NCBI GenBank assembly: GCA_019240115.1
Contig: JAFAYV010000071.1
Location: forward strand, 31,596-95,595
Direction of reading: 5' to 3'
Length of the DNA: 64,000 nucleotides
Origin: Solirubrobacterales bacterium
Lineage (GTDB): Bacteria > Actinomycetota > Thermoleophilia > Solirubrobacterales > Solirubrobacteraceae
The translations under genes were made by a program, and so were the position numbers. Below the pieces are notes generated by a model, which searched no databases, was not told where the DNA came from, and saw only the letters and a list, made by a program, of their open reading frames with translations. This document shows, in pieces, positions 24,775 to 32,978 of the stretch (its first letter is position 1; the number at the start of each line of letters is the position of its first letter).

Positions 24775-25869
24775 GTGCGCTGGGCGCGGCGCGGCGGGGG
24801 GCTGACCGTCGCCTGGGAGGCGGCCAACCCGGGGCTGTCGGGCGCCGTGGACGGCGCGGTTCGCACGCCGACGTTCACTGTCGCGCCCGGCGTGCTCGTG
24901 CACCGCCTGTGCGCCGGCGAGGTCGACAACGACCTCGGCGACCGAGTCGCGGCCGAGCTCGTGCGCCCGGGGCTGGTCGACGACTTCGAGACGGCGTTCG
25001 CGGGCGTGGTCACGTGCACGGCCGCCGACCCCTGGGACGCATGGGAGGGCTTCTACGCTCGGACGCTCGCCCGCCTCGGCGCGGCTGGCGGGTCGGGGGC
25101 GGACGGCGCGTCGGGGACGATCGCGACGTTTGCGACGATCTACGCCCACGCGCTGTCGCTCGTGCGCGGCGACTCGCTGCTGGACGCCGGCAGCTGCTTC
25201 GGCTTTCACTGCCTGCTCGCGGCCGCCCGGGGGCTGGACGTGCACGGCACCGATGTGTGCGCGGGAACGGTGGCGCTCGCGGGTGCGATGGCGGCGCGCC
25301 GCGGCTGCTCGGATCGGCTGCGGTTCAGCCGCGCGGACGTGCGTCGCGGTCTGCCGGGCATCGCCGACACCGTCTGCGCGCTGCACCTGCTCGAGCACCT
25401 CGCCGGCCACGAGGTCGGCGCCGCGCTGCAGGTCCTGTGCGCGTCGGCCCGGCGCCGGGTCGTCGTCGCCGTCCCCCTCGAGGCCGCCCCCGATCCCGTC
25501 TACGGTCATCGCACCGCGTTCGACGTGGTGGCGCTGCGCGCCCTCGCCCGCTCGGTGAGCGGCTGGCACGCCGACGTGCACGAGCGTCACGGCGGCTGGA
25601 TCGTGCTCGACCGCGTGTCCGCGACCGCGACCGCCTCCGCGAGGGCCGGCGCGGCCGGGACGGTCGGTTCAGGCGGGAACGGGCTCGGGATGGCGCGCGA
25701 GCCGCATGCGCAGGCGCGCGCGCTGGCGGACGACGCTCGCGCTCTGCGCGCCCGGGAGCAGGATGCCGTCGCGCTCGCCGACCCCGTCGAGGAAGTCGGT
25801 CTCGAGATCGGCGAGCAGGCGGTAGGGGCGGGTGGCGATGAGCCCCACGAGCTGTCGGCGCAGTCGTGA
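24775..25869 (+). CDS. mftM: SAM methyltransferase, MftM-like (mycofactocin oligosaccharide methyltransferase)
   Basis: Up to 364 residues from GTG 24775; the recognisable protein ends at about residue 285. The N-terminal part DPWDAWEGFYARTLARL, motif I SLLDAGSCFGFHCLL, ALHLLEHLAGHEV and the ending HERHGGWIVLD are, from recall, the pattern of MftM, which methylates a glucose of the mycofactocin glucan. It is 15 bp after the VWA gene, in the MDO operon. Beyond about 25640 the frame runs 201 bp antisense into the convergent regulator gene and looks non-homologous (Ala/Arg-rich), so a frameshift or simple read-through of the natural stop is likely. Confidence 0.75.
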   Translation: MRWARRGGGLTVAWEAANPGLSGAVDGAVRTPTFTVAPGVLVHRLCAGEVDNDLGDRVAAELVRPGLVDDFETAFAGVVTCTAADPWDAWEGFYARTLARLGAAGGSGADGASGTIATFATIYAHALSLVRGDSLLDAGSCFGFHCLLAAARGLDVHGTDVCAGTVALAGAMAARRGCSDRLRFSRADVRRGLPGIADTVCALHLLEHLAGHEVGAALQVLCASARRRVVVAVPLEAAPDPVYGHRTAFDVVALRALARSVSGWHADVHERHGGWIVLDRVSATATASARAGAAGTVGSGGNGLGMAREPHAQARALADDARALRAREQDAVALADPVEEVGLEIGEQAVGAGGDEPHELSAQS

Positions 25870-26973
25870 GACCTCGGCGCGGACGCTCATCAGCTTCGTC
25901 GGATCGTCGAACAGCTCGACCGCGAGCTCGCGCGCGCTCAGCCCGTCGGGGTGCAGCGCCATCAGCACGAGCATCTCGGAGTGGCGCGGCGAGAGGCGGA
26001 TCGTCATTCCGTCGACGGTGACCTTGGCGCGGGGGTCACCGAGCGCTTCGACGTACACCCGCCGGCGGCCCGGGCCGCTCGCGCGACCCTCGACGACGAT
26101 CCCGGCGCCGCCCTCGAGAGGATCGGCGACGAGCGCCTCGTCGGAGCCCGACGCAAGCCACATCCCCTCGCCGGCGGACACGAGCGGGCCGGTCAGCCAC
26201 CCCGGAGGGCTGCACGCGAGCACGCGGCCGACCCGGTCGACGAGCGCCACGCGCGTCTGACCCCAGCGCGCCGCGCGCTCGTAGAACTCGGCGCGCAGCG
26301 TCGCGTTGCGCTGCTCGAGCTCGCCCCGGAGCACGCTTTCGACCGCGTCGGCGGCGGCCGAGACGAGCGCCAGCGAGGTCGGGTGGGCGGCCCGAATGCC
26401 GCTCGAGACGTCGATGACGCCGAGCACCTCGCCGGTCTCGGGGTCATGGATCGGCGCGCCCGAGCAACTCCAGGCGCGGATCTTCAGGTTGTAGTGCTCG
26501 GCGGAGAAGATCTGCACCGGGTGGTCGAGGGCGAGCGCGGTGCCGACGCCGTTGGTGCCCACGATCTCCTCGCGCCAGACGTGACCCGGGCAGAACGAGA
26601 TCGATTCCGAGGCGACGAGCACCTGGGGATGGCCGCTCGCCCAGATGATGCAGCCGTCGGCGTCGGCGATGACGACGATGTGCTGCGAGTCGTAGGCGAA
26701 GTCGCAGAGCAGCTTGTTGACCAGGGGCGCGAAGCGGTGCAGCGGATGGGTCGACCAGGCCTCCTGGGCCTCGCGCTTGTCGTGGAGCAGCGGGGACTCG
26801 TGATGCTCGGGGTCCACACCGGCGGCCTGCGCGCGCTCCCAGGAGGCGGACACGATCGAGCGGACTCCGGACACCTCGTCGCCCGCCAGCGCACGGTAGC
26901 GCGCCTTGACGAGCGCGCGGGCCAGAGCGACGGGGTCGACGCCCAGCTGAAGTCCTACCCATGGATGCTTTAT
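25669..26973 (-). CDS. GAF-domain regulator with C-terminal winged helix (paralogue of 52100-53683)
   Basis: GTG 26874 gives 401 residues. GAF domain at about 45-185 (CPGHVWREEIVGTNGVGTAL, HPVQIFSAEHYN), linker, then an OmpR/SARP-like winged helix at about 280-345 (RLSPRHSEMLVLMALHPDGL, SVRAEVSRLRRQL). No sigma-54 AAA+ domain. In-frame codons upstream (HPWVGLQLG, ALARALVKARYRAL) align with the N-terminus of the paralogue (MANPWLAIDV), so the true start is probably near 26973, where an ATA codon stands in the place of ATG. Likely senses a small molecule and controls the mdo or mft genes. Convergent with mftM, overlapping 201 bp. Confidence 0.8.
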   Translation of the reverse strand: MKHPWVGLQLGVDPVALARALVKARYRALAGDEVSGVRSIVSASWERAQAAGVDPEHHESPLLHDKREAQEAWSTHPLHRFAPLVNKLLCDFAYDSQHIVVIADADGCIIWASGHPQVLVASESISFCPGHVWREEIVGTNGVGTALALDHPVQIFSAEHYNLKIRAWSCSGAPIHDPETGEVLGVIDVSSGIRAAHPTSLALVSAAADAVESVLRGELEQRNATLRAEFYERAARWGQTRVALVDRVGRVLACSPPGWLTGPLVSAGEGMWLASGSDEALVADPLEGGAGIVVEGRASGPGRRRVYVEALGDPRAKVTVDGMTIRLSPRHSEMLVLMALHPDGLSARELAVELFDDPTKLMSVRAEVSRLRRQLVGLIATRPYRLLADLETDFLDGVGERDGILLPGAQSASVVRQRARLRMRLARHPEPVPA

Positions 26974-27046
26974 GACCGCACCTCTGCCTCTGGGTGAGAG
27001 AGTACCCGCCCGCGGTCGCCGGACGCGCGTGATTTCTGGGCGCCAC

Positions 27047-28090
27047 CTACGCGGAGAGCACCACCTTCAGCGCGTCGTGCTCGTCGGCGGCGCCGAACAC
27101 GTCGTAGGCCTGCTCGATCTCCGACAGCGAGAAGTGGTGGGTGCCGAGCTTCTCGGCCTCGATCCGGCCGTCGCGGGCGAGCGCGAGCAGAGTCGGGATC
27201 GTCGAGCCGCTGACCAGGCCGGTGGTGATCGTGATGTTGCGGATCCACAGGTCCTCGAGGTGCAAGGTCGTTGGGGCGCCGTGGACGCCGATGTTGGCCA
27301 CGGTGCCGCCCGGACGGACGATCCGCGTGCAGAGGTCGAACGTCTCGGGGACGCCGACCGCCTCGATGGCCACGTCAGCGCCCTCGCCGCCGGTGATCTC
27401 CATCACCTCGCGCTCGGCATCATCGCCGCCGGCGACCGTGTGGGTGGCCCCGAAGCTCTCGGCGTGGCGCAGCCGCGACGGCGAGAGGTCGATCGCGATG
27501 ATCCGACCCGCGCCGGCGATCGCGGCGGTCATCATCGTGGCCAGGCCCACCGGGCCGGCGCCGACGACGGCGACCGCGTCGCCCGGCTTGACGCGCCCAT
27601 TCTGCACGCCGATCTCGTAGCCCGTGGGCAGGATGTCCGACAGGAACAGGACCTGCTCGTCGGTGACGCCGTCGGGGACCTGGTGCACCGAGGTCTCGGC
27701 GAATGGGACGCGCGCGTAGTCGGCCTGCAGGCCGTCGACGAGGTGGCCGAAGAGCCAGCCGAGCCCGCCACTCCCCTGGCAGTGCGCGGCCATGCCCCGC
27801 TTGCACGGTCCGCAGCGCCCGCACGAGGTGATCGCGGGCACGAGCACCTTGTCGCCCTCGCTCAGGCCGGTGACCGCAGCCCCCGTCTGCACGACGGTGC
27901 CGACCGCCTCGTGGCCGAGCGTGCGGCCCTCGGTGACGGTGGGAACATCGCCGCGCAGGATGTGCAGGTCGGTGCCGCAGATCGTCGTCGTGTCGATCTT
28001 GACGATGACGTCGGTGGGGTCCTCGATGCCCGGATCGTCCTTGGAGTCCCACGACCGCTTCCCGGGTCCGCCGAACACGAGCGCTTTCAT
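27047..28090 (-). CDS. Zinc-dependent alcohol dehydrogenase (MDR superfamily)
   Basis: 347 residues. Catalytic zinc ligands Cys in TTICGTDLHI and His-Glu in LGHEAVG; structural zinc cysteines in SCGRCGPCKRGMAAHC; NAD-binding Rossmann motif VVGAGPVGLATM near 170. The GTDLHI motif resembles threonine dehydrogenase and secondary-alcohol dehydrogenases. ATG 28090 has a perfect GGAGGAGAG site. It lies downstream of nothing on its strand and before the GAF regulator (74 bp to the ATA codon), so the two may share a transcript. A propanol or related alcohol is a plausible substrate given the setting. Confidence 0.9.
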   Translation of the reverse strand: MKALVFGGPGKRSWDSKDDPGIEDPTDVIVKIDTTTICGTDLHILRGDVPTVTEGRTLGHEAVGTVVQTGAAVTGLSEGDKVLVPAITSCGRCGPCKRGMAAHCQGSGGLGWLFGHLVDGLQADYARVPFAETSVHQVPDGVTDEQVLFLSDILPTGYEIGVQNGRVKPGDAVAVVGAGPVGLATMMTAAIAGAGRIIAIDLSPSRLRHAESFGATHTVAGGDDAEREVMEITGGEGADVAIEAVGVPETFDLCTRIVRPGGTVANIGVHGAPTTLHLEDLWIRNITITTGLVSGSTIPTLLALARDGRIEAEKLGTHHFSLSEIEQAYDVFGAADEHDALKVVLSA

Positions 28091-28258
28091 CTCTCTCCTC
28101 CTGGTGAGCCGTTGCCCCGACGCTATTGGTTCGTCCTCCCGCGCTCCTGTCTCAATGCGCGACAGGTCGTGTATCAGACAGTGAGGCCGGGGCACAGACC
28201 GGAAAGTTGCGCATTGTCCCGGCTCGATCCCGAATTTCGAGAAGCGGCCTCCATTTCG

Positions 28259-28284
28259 GGTTCGTACCGCCGGGAAACGGGTAA
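28259..28284 (+). promoter_or_regulatory. Candidate stress-sigma (SigB/SigF-like) promoter
   Basis: GGTTCG (28259-28264) and GGGTAA (28279-28284) with a 14-bp spacer resemble the GTTT-N14/15-GGGTA(T/A) pattern of actinobacterial SigB-type factors. It is about 50 bp before the ATG of the first gene of the membrane operon 28337-30701, whose family types (holin-X, DUF3618, DUF4235) are often in stress or envelope operons. Confidence 0.35.
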
Positions 28285-28336
28285 CGGCGTCTCAATTGTC
28301 CGTTGTAAACGGGACAGAAATGGAAGGAAGAGGCAT

Positions 28337-28738
28337 ATGACTGAAGCCGATCGACCGATCGGGGATCTCTTGCGCGAGTTGTCGGAGCAGACGACGACGC
28401 TGGTGCGCCAAGAGCTCCAGCTGGCTCAGGCCGAGATGACCGAGAAGGGCAAGCGGGCCGGCATCGGCGTCGGCATGTTCGGTGGCGCCGCTGTCGTCGG
28501 GCTGTACGCGCTGGGCGCGCTGATCGCAGCCGCCATCATCCTGCTGGGCACGGCGGTCGCTCCCTGGCTCGCGGCCGTGATCGTCGCCGCGGTCCTCGGG
28601 GTGATCGCCGGGGTGCTGGCGCTGCGCGGCCGCTCGCAGGTGGCGAAGGCCACCCCGCCGGTACCCGAGCAGGCAACCGAGAGCGTGAAGGAGGATGTGG
28701 AATGGGCCAAGACCCGAGCCAACCAGGCCAGGAGCTAG
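28337..28738 (+). CDS. Phage-holin-like (holin-X superfamily) membrane protein
   Basis: 133 residues. An amphipathic N-terminal segment (DLLRELSEQTTTLVRQELQL) precedes two membrane helices (VGMFGGAAVVGLYALGALIA; VAPWLAAVIVAAVLGVIAGV) and a charged tail. This is the actinobacterial putative holin-X/DUF1469-type layout; chromosomal copies are not phage lysis genes but envelope-associated proteins of unknown role. ATG 28337 with AAGGAAGAGG site. First gene of a five-gene overlapping operon. Confidence 0.85.
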   Translation: MTEADRPIGDLLRELSEQTTTLVRQELQLAQAEMTEKGKRAGIGVGMFGGAAVVGLYALGALIAAAIILLGTAVAPWLAAVIVAAVLGVIAGVLALRGRSQVAKATPPVPEQATESVKEDVEWAKTRANQARS

Positions 28739-29088
28739 GCGGCGACGCGGAGCGCAGCCCCGAGCAGCTACGAGCGGAGATCGAGCAGACGCGCGAGGAG
28801 ATGGGCGATACGGTCGCGGCGCTGGCGGAGAAGACCGACGTCAAGGCGCAGGCTCAGCGCGCGGCGCAGAACGCGCGGGCGACCGCAACGGCCAAGGTCA
28901 ATGAGATCAAGGGGTCGGTGCCGTTCAGAAAGGATGATGCGGGCGCCTCGGGGTCGCCGGAGGCCGCGGTGGGGTCGGCGGGGGACGCCGGCAAGCAGCT
29001 GGCGGGTTTGGCACAGCGCAACCGCGTCGGGCTGATGGTGGGCGGCGCCCTCCTCGTCGGCATCCTCATCGGCAGGTCACGGTCATGA
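28702..29088 (+). CDS. DUF3618 family protein
   Basis: 128 residues. The DUF3618 signature is near 18-55 (RSPEQLRAEIEQTREEMGDT followed by VAALAEKTDVKAQA), a coiled coil; a C-terminal helix (VGLMVGGALLVGILIGR) probably anchors it in the membrane. It overlaps the previous gene by 37 bp and shares ATGA with the next. Function unknown; the family nearly always sits between a holin-X and a DUF4235 gene, as here. Confidence 0.88.
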   Translation: MGQDPSQPGQELGGDAERSPEQLRAEIEQTREEMGDTVAALAEKTDVKAQAQRAAQNARATATAKVNEIKGSVPFRKDDAGASGSPEAAVGSAGDAGKQLAGLAQRNRVGLMVGGALLVGILIGRSRS

Positions 29089-29366
29089 GCCTGGTGTTCA
29101 AGCCGATCGGAATCATCACCGGCCTGCTCGCGGGGATCATCGGCAAGAAGATCTTCGATCTGGTGTGGGGGTTGATCGACGAGGAGGACGCGCCCGAGCC
29201 TCAGTACCGCGAGATCGGGCTGGTCAAGCTGGGGTTGGCGCTGGTGATCCAGGGGGCGATCTTTCGCGCGGTGCGCGGGTTGACCGAGCATGGCACCCGG
29301 CATGCGTTCGCCCGGCTGACCGGGGAGTGGCCGGGCGAAGAGAAGCCCGAACCCAAGGAGGATTGA
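29085..29366 (+). CDS. DUF4235 family membrane protein
   Basis: 93 residues with an N-terminal hydrophobic helix (PIGIITGLLAGIIGKKIFDL), the WGLIDEEDAPEP motif and a second helix (LVKLGLALVIQGAIFRAVRG), matching DUF4235. Starts in an ATGA overlap with the DUF3618 gene and its stop overlaps the next ATG (TGATG). Envelope protein of unknown role. Confidence 0.88.
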   Translation: MSLVFKPIGIITGLLAGIIGKKIFDLVWGLIDEEDAPEPQYREIGLVKLGLALVIQGAIFRAVRGLTEHGTRHAFARLTGEWPGEEKPEPKED

Positions 29367-29710
29367 TGAACGTCACCGATCAGCTGGGCGCGATCGTCGA
29401 TCGTCTGCTCGACGACGACTACGTCCAGGACCAACTCGACCGTGGTCTGGCCAACCTGCGCAAGGGGTCGCGCCGCGCCCAGCGCAAGGGCGCCAAGCAG
29501 GCCGCCACCGACCGCCGGGTGCAGGACCAGCTCGGAGCCGGCGTCGCGGCCGTCGCGCGGGCACTGCAAGCGCTGTCCCAACCCCCGGCGCCGCGTCGTC
29601 ACGCGCTCCGTAACAGCGTTCTGCTGGTCGGGCTGGGCGGAGCGGCCGGCGGGGCGGCGCTCGCCTACCGGCAGCTGACCTCGAGCGCGAAGCCGACCTC
29701 CGATGGCTGA
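29366..29710 (+). CDS. Hypothetical protein with C-terminal membrane helix
   Basis: 114 residues. An acidic helical start (VTDQLGAIVDRLLDDDYVQD) is followed by a Lys/Arg-rich middle (RKGSRRAQRKGAKQA) and a hydrophobic end (SVLLVGLGGAAGGAALAYR). No known family. AAGGAGGATTG is its ribosome site. It lies inside the operon between DUF4235 and the YihY gene, overlapping both by a few bases, so it likely acts with them at the envelope. Confidence 0.75.
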   Translation: MNVTDQLGAIVDRLLDDDYVQDQLDRGLANLRKGSRRAQRKGAKQAATDRRVQDQLGAGVAAVARALQALSQPPAPRRHALRNSVLLVGLGGAAGGAALAYRQLTSSAKPTSDG

Positions 29711-30701
29711 ATCCGACCGGCCGGTGGCCCAGGGCGCCGAGCGGCGCGGGTTGGACCCTGAAGCGGCGCACCGCGATCCCGCCGCGCCCGATCAGCCCAC
29801 AGATCTTCCGGGCTCGGCCGTCCCGGGCGTGTTCAAGCGGACGCTGCGTGAGTTCTCAGCCGACCATCTCACCGACCTCGCGGCGGCGTTGACCTACTAC
29901 GGGGTGCTGGCGATCTTTCCCATGATCATCGTGATCATCTCGGTGCTGGGCCTGATCGGGCACTCGGCCACCCAGCCGCTGATCACCAACCTCTCAAGCG
30001 TCGCGCCCGGACCGGCCAAGCAGATCCTCACCAGCGCCATCACCAACGTCGCGTCGGGCCGCGGGACCGCCGGGATCCTGTTCATCGCCGGCCTGGCGGG
30101 CGCGCTGTGGTCGGCCTCGGGGTACATCGCCGCGTTCATGCGCGCCTCCAACGTCGTCTGGGACGTCAAGGAGGGGCGCCCGTTCTACAAGACGATCCCG
30201 ATCCGCCTGGGCGTGACGCTGGTGACGGTGATCCTCCTGACCGTGAGCGCGCTCGCCGTCATCCTGACCGGCGATCTCGCGAAGAAGGTCGGCAATCTGA
30301 TCGGGCTGGGGTCGACGGCGGTGACGGTGTTCGACATCGCCAAGTGGCCGATCATGCTCCTCATCTTCAGCGTCATCCTCGCCATCCTCTACTACGCCGG
30401 ACCCAACGTCCGCCAACCCGGCATCCGCTGGGTCAGCCCCGGCAGCGTGTTGGCGGTCATCGCCTGGATCATCGCCTCGGCGGCGTTCGCGTTCTACGTG
30501 GCGAGCTTCAGCTCCTATAACAAGACCTACGGCGCGCTGGGCGGCGTCATCGCCTTCCTGGTCTGGCTCTGGATCACCAACCTGGTCATCCTCCTCGGCG
30601 CCGAACTCAACGCCGAACTCGAGCGCGGGCGGCTCATCGCCGCCGGGCACCCCGCCGAGCGCGAACCCTACCTCCCACCCCGCGACCAGCCCCGCACCTA
30701 G
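29703..30701 (+). CDS. YihY/BrkB-family inner membrane protein
   Basis: 332 residues with about six transmembrane helices and the family motifs LAAALTYYGVLAIFPMIIVI, WSASGYIAAFMRASNVVWDV and FSSYNKTYGALGGVIAFLVW. Hydrophilic N- and C-terminal tails. Once called ribonuclease BN, the family is now considered a transporter-like or envelope protein of unknown activity. ATG 29703 overlaps the previous stop by 8 bp. Last gene of the stress-type operon; the TetR-SpoIIE gene follows after 42 bp on the same strand. Confidence 0.9.
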   Translation: MAESDRPVAQGAERRGLDPEAAHRDPAAPDQPTDLPGSAVPGVFKRTLREFSADHLTDLAAALTYYGVLAIFPMIIVIISVLGLIGHSATQPLITNLSSVAPGPAKQILTSAITNVASGRGTAGILFIAGLAGALWSASGYIAAFMRASNVVWDVKEGRPFYKTIPIRLGVTLVTVILLTVSALAVILTGDLAKKVGNLIGLGSTAVTVFDIAKWPIMLLIFSVILAILYYAGPNVRQPGIRWVSPGSVLAVIAWIIASAAFAFYVASFSSYNKTYGALGGVIAFLVWLWITNLVILLGAELNAELERGRLIAAGHPAEREPYLPPRDQPRT

Positions 30702-30743
30702 CCGGCGCCCAGCGGCGACGCTCGCCGATAGCGTCCAGCGTCC

Positions 30744-32192
30744 GTGACCGACCGCGCGCCATCCCGGCCCAACGCGGCCCGGTCGACCTCGCTCATGCGC
30801 GCCGACGCGCTGGCCAGCCGAGAACGGATCCTCGAGGCCGCGCTCGTCATCGCCGGCGAGCGCGGGTTCAGCATGGCCGAGATCGCGGATGCGGCGGGGG
30901 TGGGTCGCTCGACCCTGTACCGCCATTTCCCGACCCGGGAAGCGCTGCGGGATGCGTTGTCCCAGCGGGGAGCCAGAGCGGCTGAGCGACTCGCCCCCGA
31001 CCAGCGCGTCACGCCGCTGCCCTACCAGGCGCCCGGCCAGCTGGGCCGCGACCAGCCGCTGTCCCTCGAGGTGACGCGGGTCCTGGACGAAGTGCCCCCA
31101 CACCTGGTGCCCGACCAGCTGGTCTCCGAGGCCCGGCGCGCCGCCGGCGTCCCGGTGGCTCTGTACGTCGTCGACATCGACGGCTCACACCTGCTGCGGC
31201 TCGCCGGGTCCGACGAGTTCCCCCAGGACATCGCCGCCCCGCCGGCGCTCGGCCCCGAGATCGTCCCCGAGGGACTTCCCGCCTTCTACGAGCGGCTCGA
31301 CGAGATGCTGCCGGGGTGCGTCGTCGAGCCGCTGTGGTTGCGCGGACGCGTCACGGCCTTGCTGCTGTGCATCGGCACTCCCCACAGCCCGCTTGCCGAC
31401 ATCGCCAAGCAGGGCGCCGCCGCCCTCGAACTCGCCGGCGACTACACCGACTCGATCGAGGAAGCGCGTCGTCGCAAGCCGACCACCCCCGCCGCCGAGA
31501 TCCAGCAGAACCTGTTCCCGCCGCGCATCGCCCGCGTCGCCGGCGCGCAGCTCGCCGGTGTCCTGCTGCCGAGCTACGAGGTCGGCGGCGACTGGTTTGA
31601 CTTCGTGGAGAACCGCGATGGTGCCTGGCTGGCGATCGCCGACGCGTCGGGCAACGGTCCAACCGCTGCCGGATTGGGCGCCGCTGTGCTCGGCGCCCTG
31701 CGGGCCGCGCGGCGCGCCGGCGGCGAGCTCGAACAGGCGCTGGATCTGATGGATGACACGGTCCGTCGACTCGAGCATCCCGATCTCTTCGTCACCGCCA
31801 TCGTCGCTCGCTGGCGCGCGGCCACCGGCTCGCTGCGATGGGTCAACTGCGGGCATCCCTCGCCGCTCGTGCTCGACCCCGACGGCGCGCTCGTCGAGCT
31901 CGAGGAGACGCCGCACCCCGCTCTCGGAACCGGGCCGCGACCCGCGGGCTTCGCCGTGTCCGAGCGGCGCCTGCGGTCCGGCGAGCGGCTCATCCTGATC
32001 ACCGACGGCGTCACCGCCCGCGAGGTTCAGGGCGGCGGACGGTTTGGCGTCGACGGCATCGCAGCCGCCGTGCAGGCCGCCGAGAGCCCGACCGCCGCCG
32101 ACACCGCGATGTCCATCCAGAGCGCGATCACCGACAGCTGGACCGAGCCGCTGCAGGACGACGCCACCCTGGTCGTGATGGCCGTCGGTTAG
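30744..32192 (+). CDS. TetR-type HTH fused to a SpoIIE-like PP2C phosphatase
   Basis: 482 residues from GTG 30744. Residues about 26-72 are a TetR N-terminal DNA-binding domain (RERILEAALVIAGERGFSMA, GVGRSTLYRHFPTREALRDA). A middle segment (about 120-240) is GAF-like. Residues about 250-480 are a SpoIIE/RsbU PP2C phosphatase: EIQQNLFPPR, SYEVGGDWFDF, AIADASGNGPTAA (metal Asp), VNCGHPSPLVL, ILITDGVTARE and the ending LQDDATLVVMAVG. RsbU-type enzymes switch on stress sigma factors by dephosphorylating an anti-anti-sigma factor. Joining one to a TetR head is uncommon. It lies directly after an operon with a SigB-like promoter candidate. Confidence 0.85.
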   Translation: MTDRAPSRPNAARSTSLMRADALASRERILEAALVIAGERGFSMAEIADAAGVGRSTLYRHFPTREALRDALSQRGARAAERLAPDQRVTPLPYQAPGQLGRDQPLSLEVTRVLDEVPPHLVPDQLVSEARRAAGVPVALYVVDIDGSHLLRLAGSDEFPQDIAAPPALGPEIVPEGLPAFYERLDEMLPGCVVEPLWLRGRVTALLLCIGTPHSPLADIAKQGAAALELAGDYTDSIEEARRRKPTTPAAEIQQNLFPPRIARVAGAQLAGVLLPSYEVGGDWFDFVENRDGAWLAIADASGNGPTAAGLGAAVLGALRAARRAGGELEQALDLMDDTVRRLEHPDLFVTAIVARWRAATGSLRWVNCGHPSPLVLDPDGALVELEETPHPALGTGPRPAGFAVSERRLRSGERLILITDGVTAREVQGGGRFGVDGIAAAVQAAESPTAADTAMSIQSAITDSWTEPLQDDATLVVMAVG

Positions 32193-32978
32193 CTGCTGAT
32201 GGCCGCAGGCTCGCGCAGGCGCCGCTGGGGAGTGCCCGAATGCGAGCGTACTTGAGGGGACGGCCACAGTGGCCGCTCCTCAGGAGGTGGTCACCGGTCA
32301 GTGGGGATGGCCGCCGGCGCGCCCACCGCGATCGGATGAGGACCCAGCGGGCGACCCCCCGGGCCAGCCTGGAGCTTCGGAGGAGGGGGTAACGCGACAT
32401 CCGTCGGCGGCGCCGCCGCCGGGAGTCGTAGAACCCCCGTCTTCCGGGGGTCCGACGACACCGGCCTGCGAGCGCGCCGACCAGAGTCGTAGCGCCCCCA
32501 CCGAGGTGCGGATGCGCCACGCCGAGCGCGGCCGACGCTCCGGCGATCAGCCCGCCCGGGCGGATGGCCGTCGATCAGTGGGGACGGCCGCTGGCGCGTT
32601 CACGGCGTCCCGATGAATCCATAGGGATCCGCAGACGGTCACGCAGGCCGATCTCCAACCCGGCCCGCCGGTGCGGCACTTCGGCGGCCACCCTGTGATC
32701 GGGCGCCCGCGATCAATCATCCGGTGGCCGACCGGCGGCCGGCTCGTCGGGGTGATGTGCCTGCACCCGGACCCCGCCCGGCTCGGCCCCACCCGGCGGC
32801 GTGGTCGATCGGGAGTCGTAGAGCTGTTTGAAGGCCTCGCGCGCGCTATCGCTCTGGCGCCGGTCGGCGGCCACCGCGACCTGGCGCGTCGCCCGCTCCC
32901 GCTCGTCCGGGCCGCGGTCTCTGGCTCGGCGCCACGCCGCGGTCATGGCGGCGGTCGCGTGCCATCATTTGCGACAGG
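32193..32978. other. Low-coding stretch with degenerate direct repeats and a hairpin
   Basis: About 785 bp with no convincing gene. A block TCAGTGGGGATGGCCGCCGG (about 32298) recurs near 32574 as TCAGTGGGGACGGCCGCTGG. The motif AGTCGTAG appears three times (near 32424, 32484 and 32814). ACCCCCG-tcttc-CGGGGGT at 32433-32451 is a perfect 7-bp hairpin. The content suggests remnants of a lost gene or element. Open frames here have Arg/Pro-rich translations without domains. Confidence 0.5.

Noticed and set aside
28337..28738. Prophage lysis gene, because of the holin-like family
   Set aside because: No endolysin or phage structural gene is nearby; the DUF3618/DUF4235/YihY company is the usual chromosomal setting.
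32193..32978. Protein-coding genes from small frames in the gap
   Set aside because: Overlapping short frames in all phases have Arg/Pro-rich translations, no ribosome sites and no domain, so they are best left unannotated.
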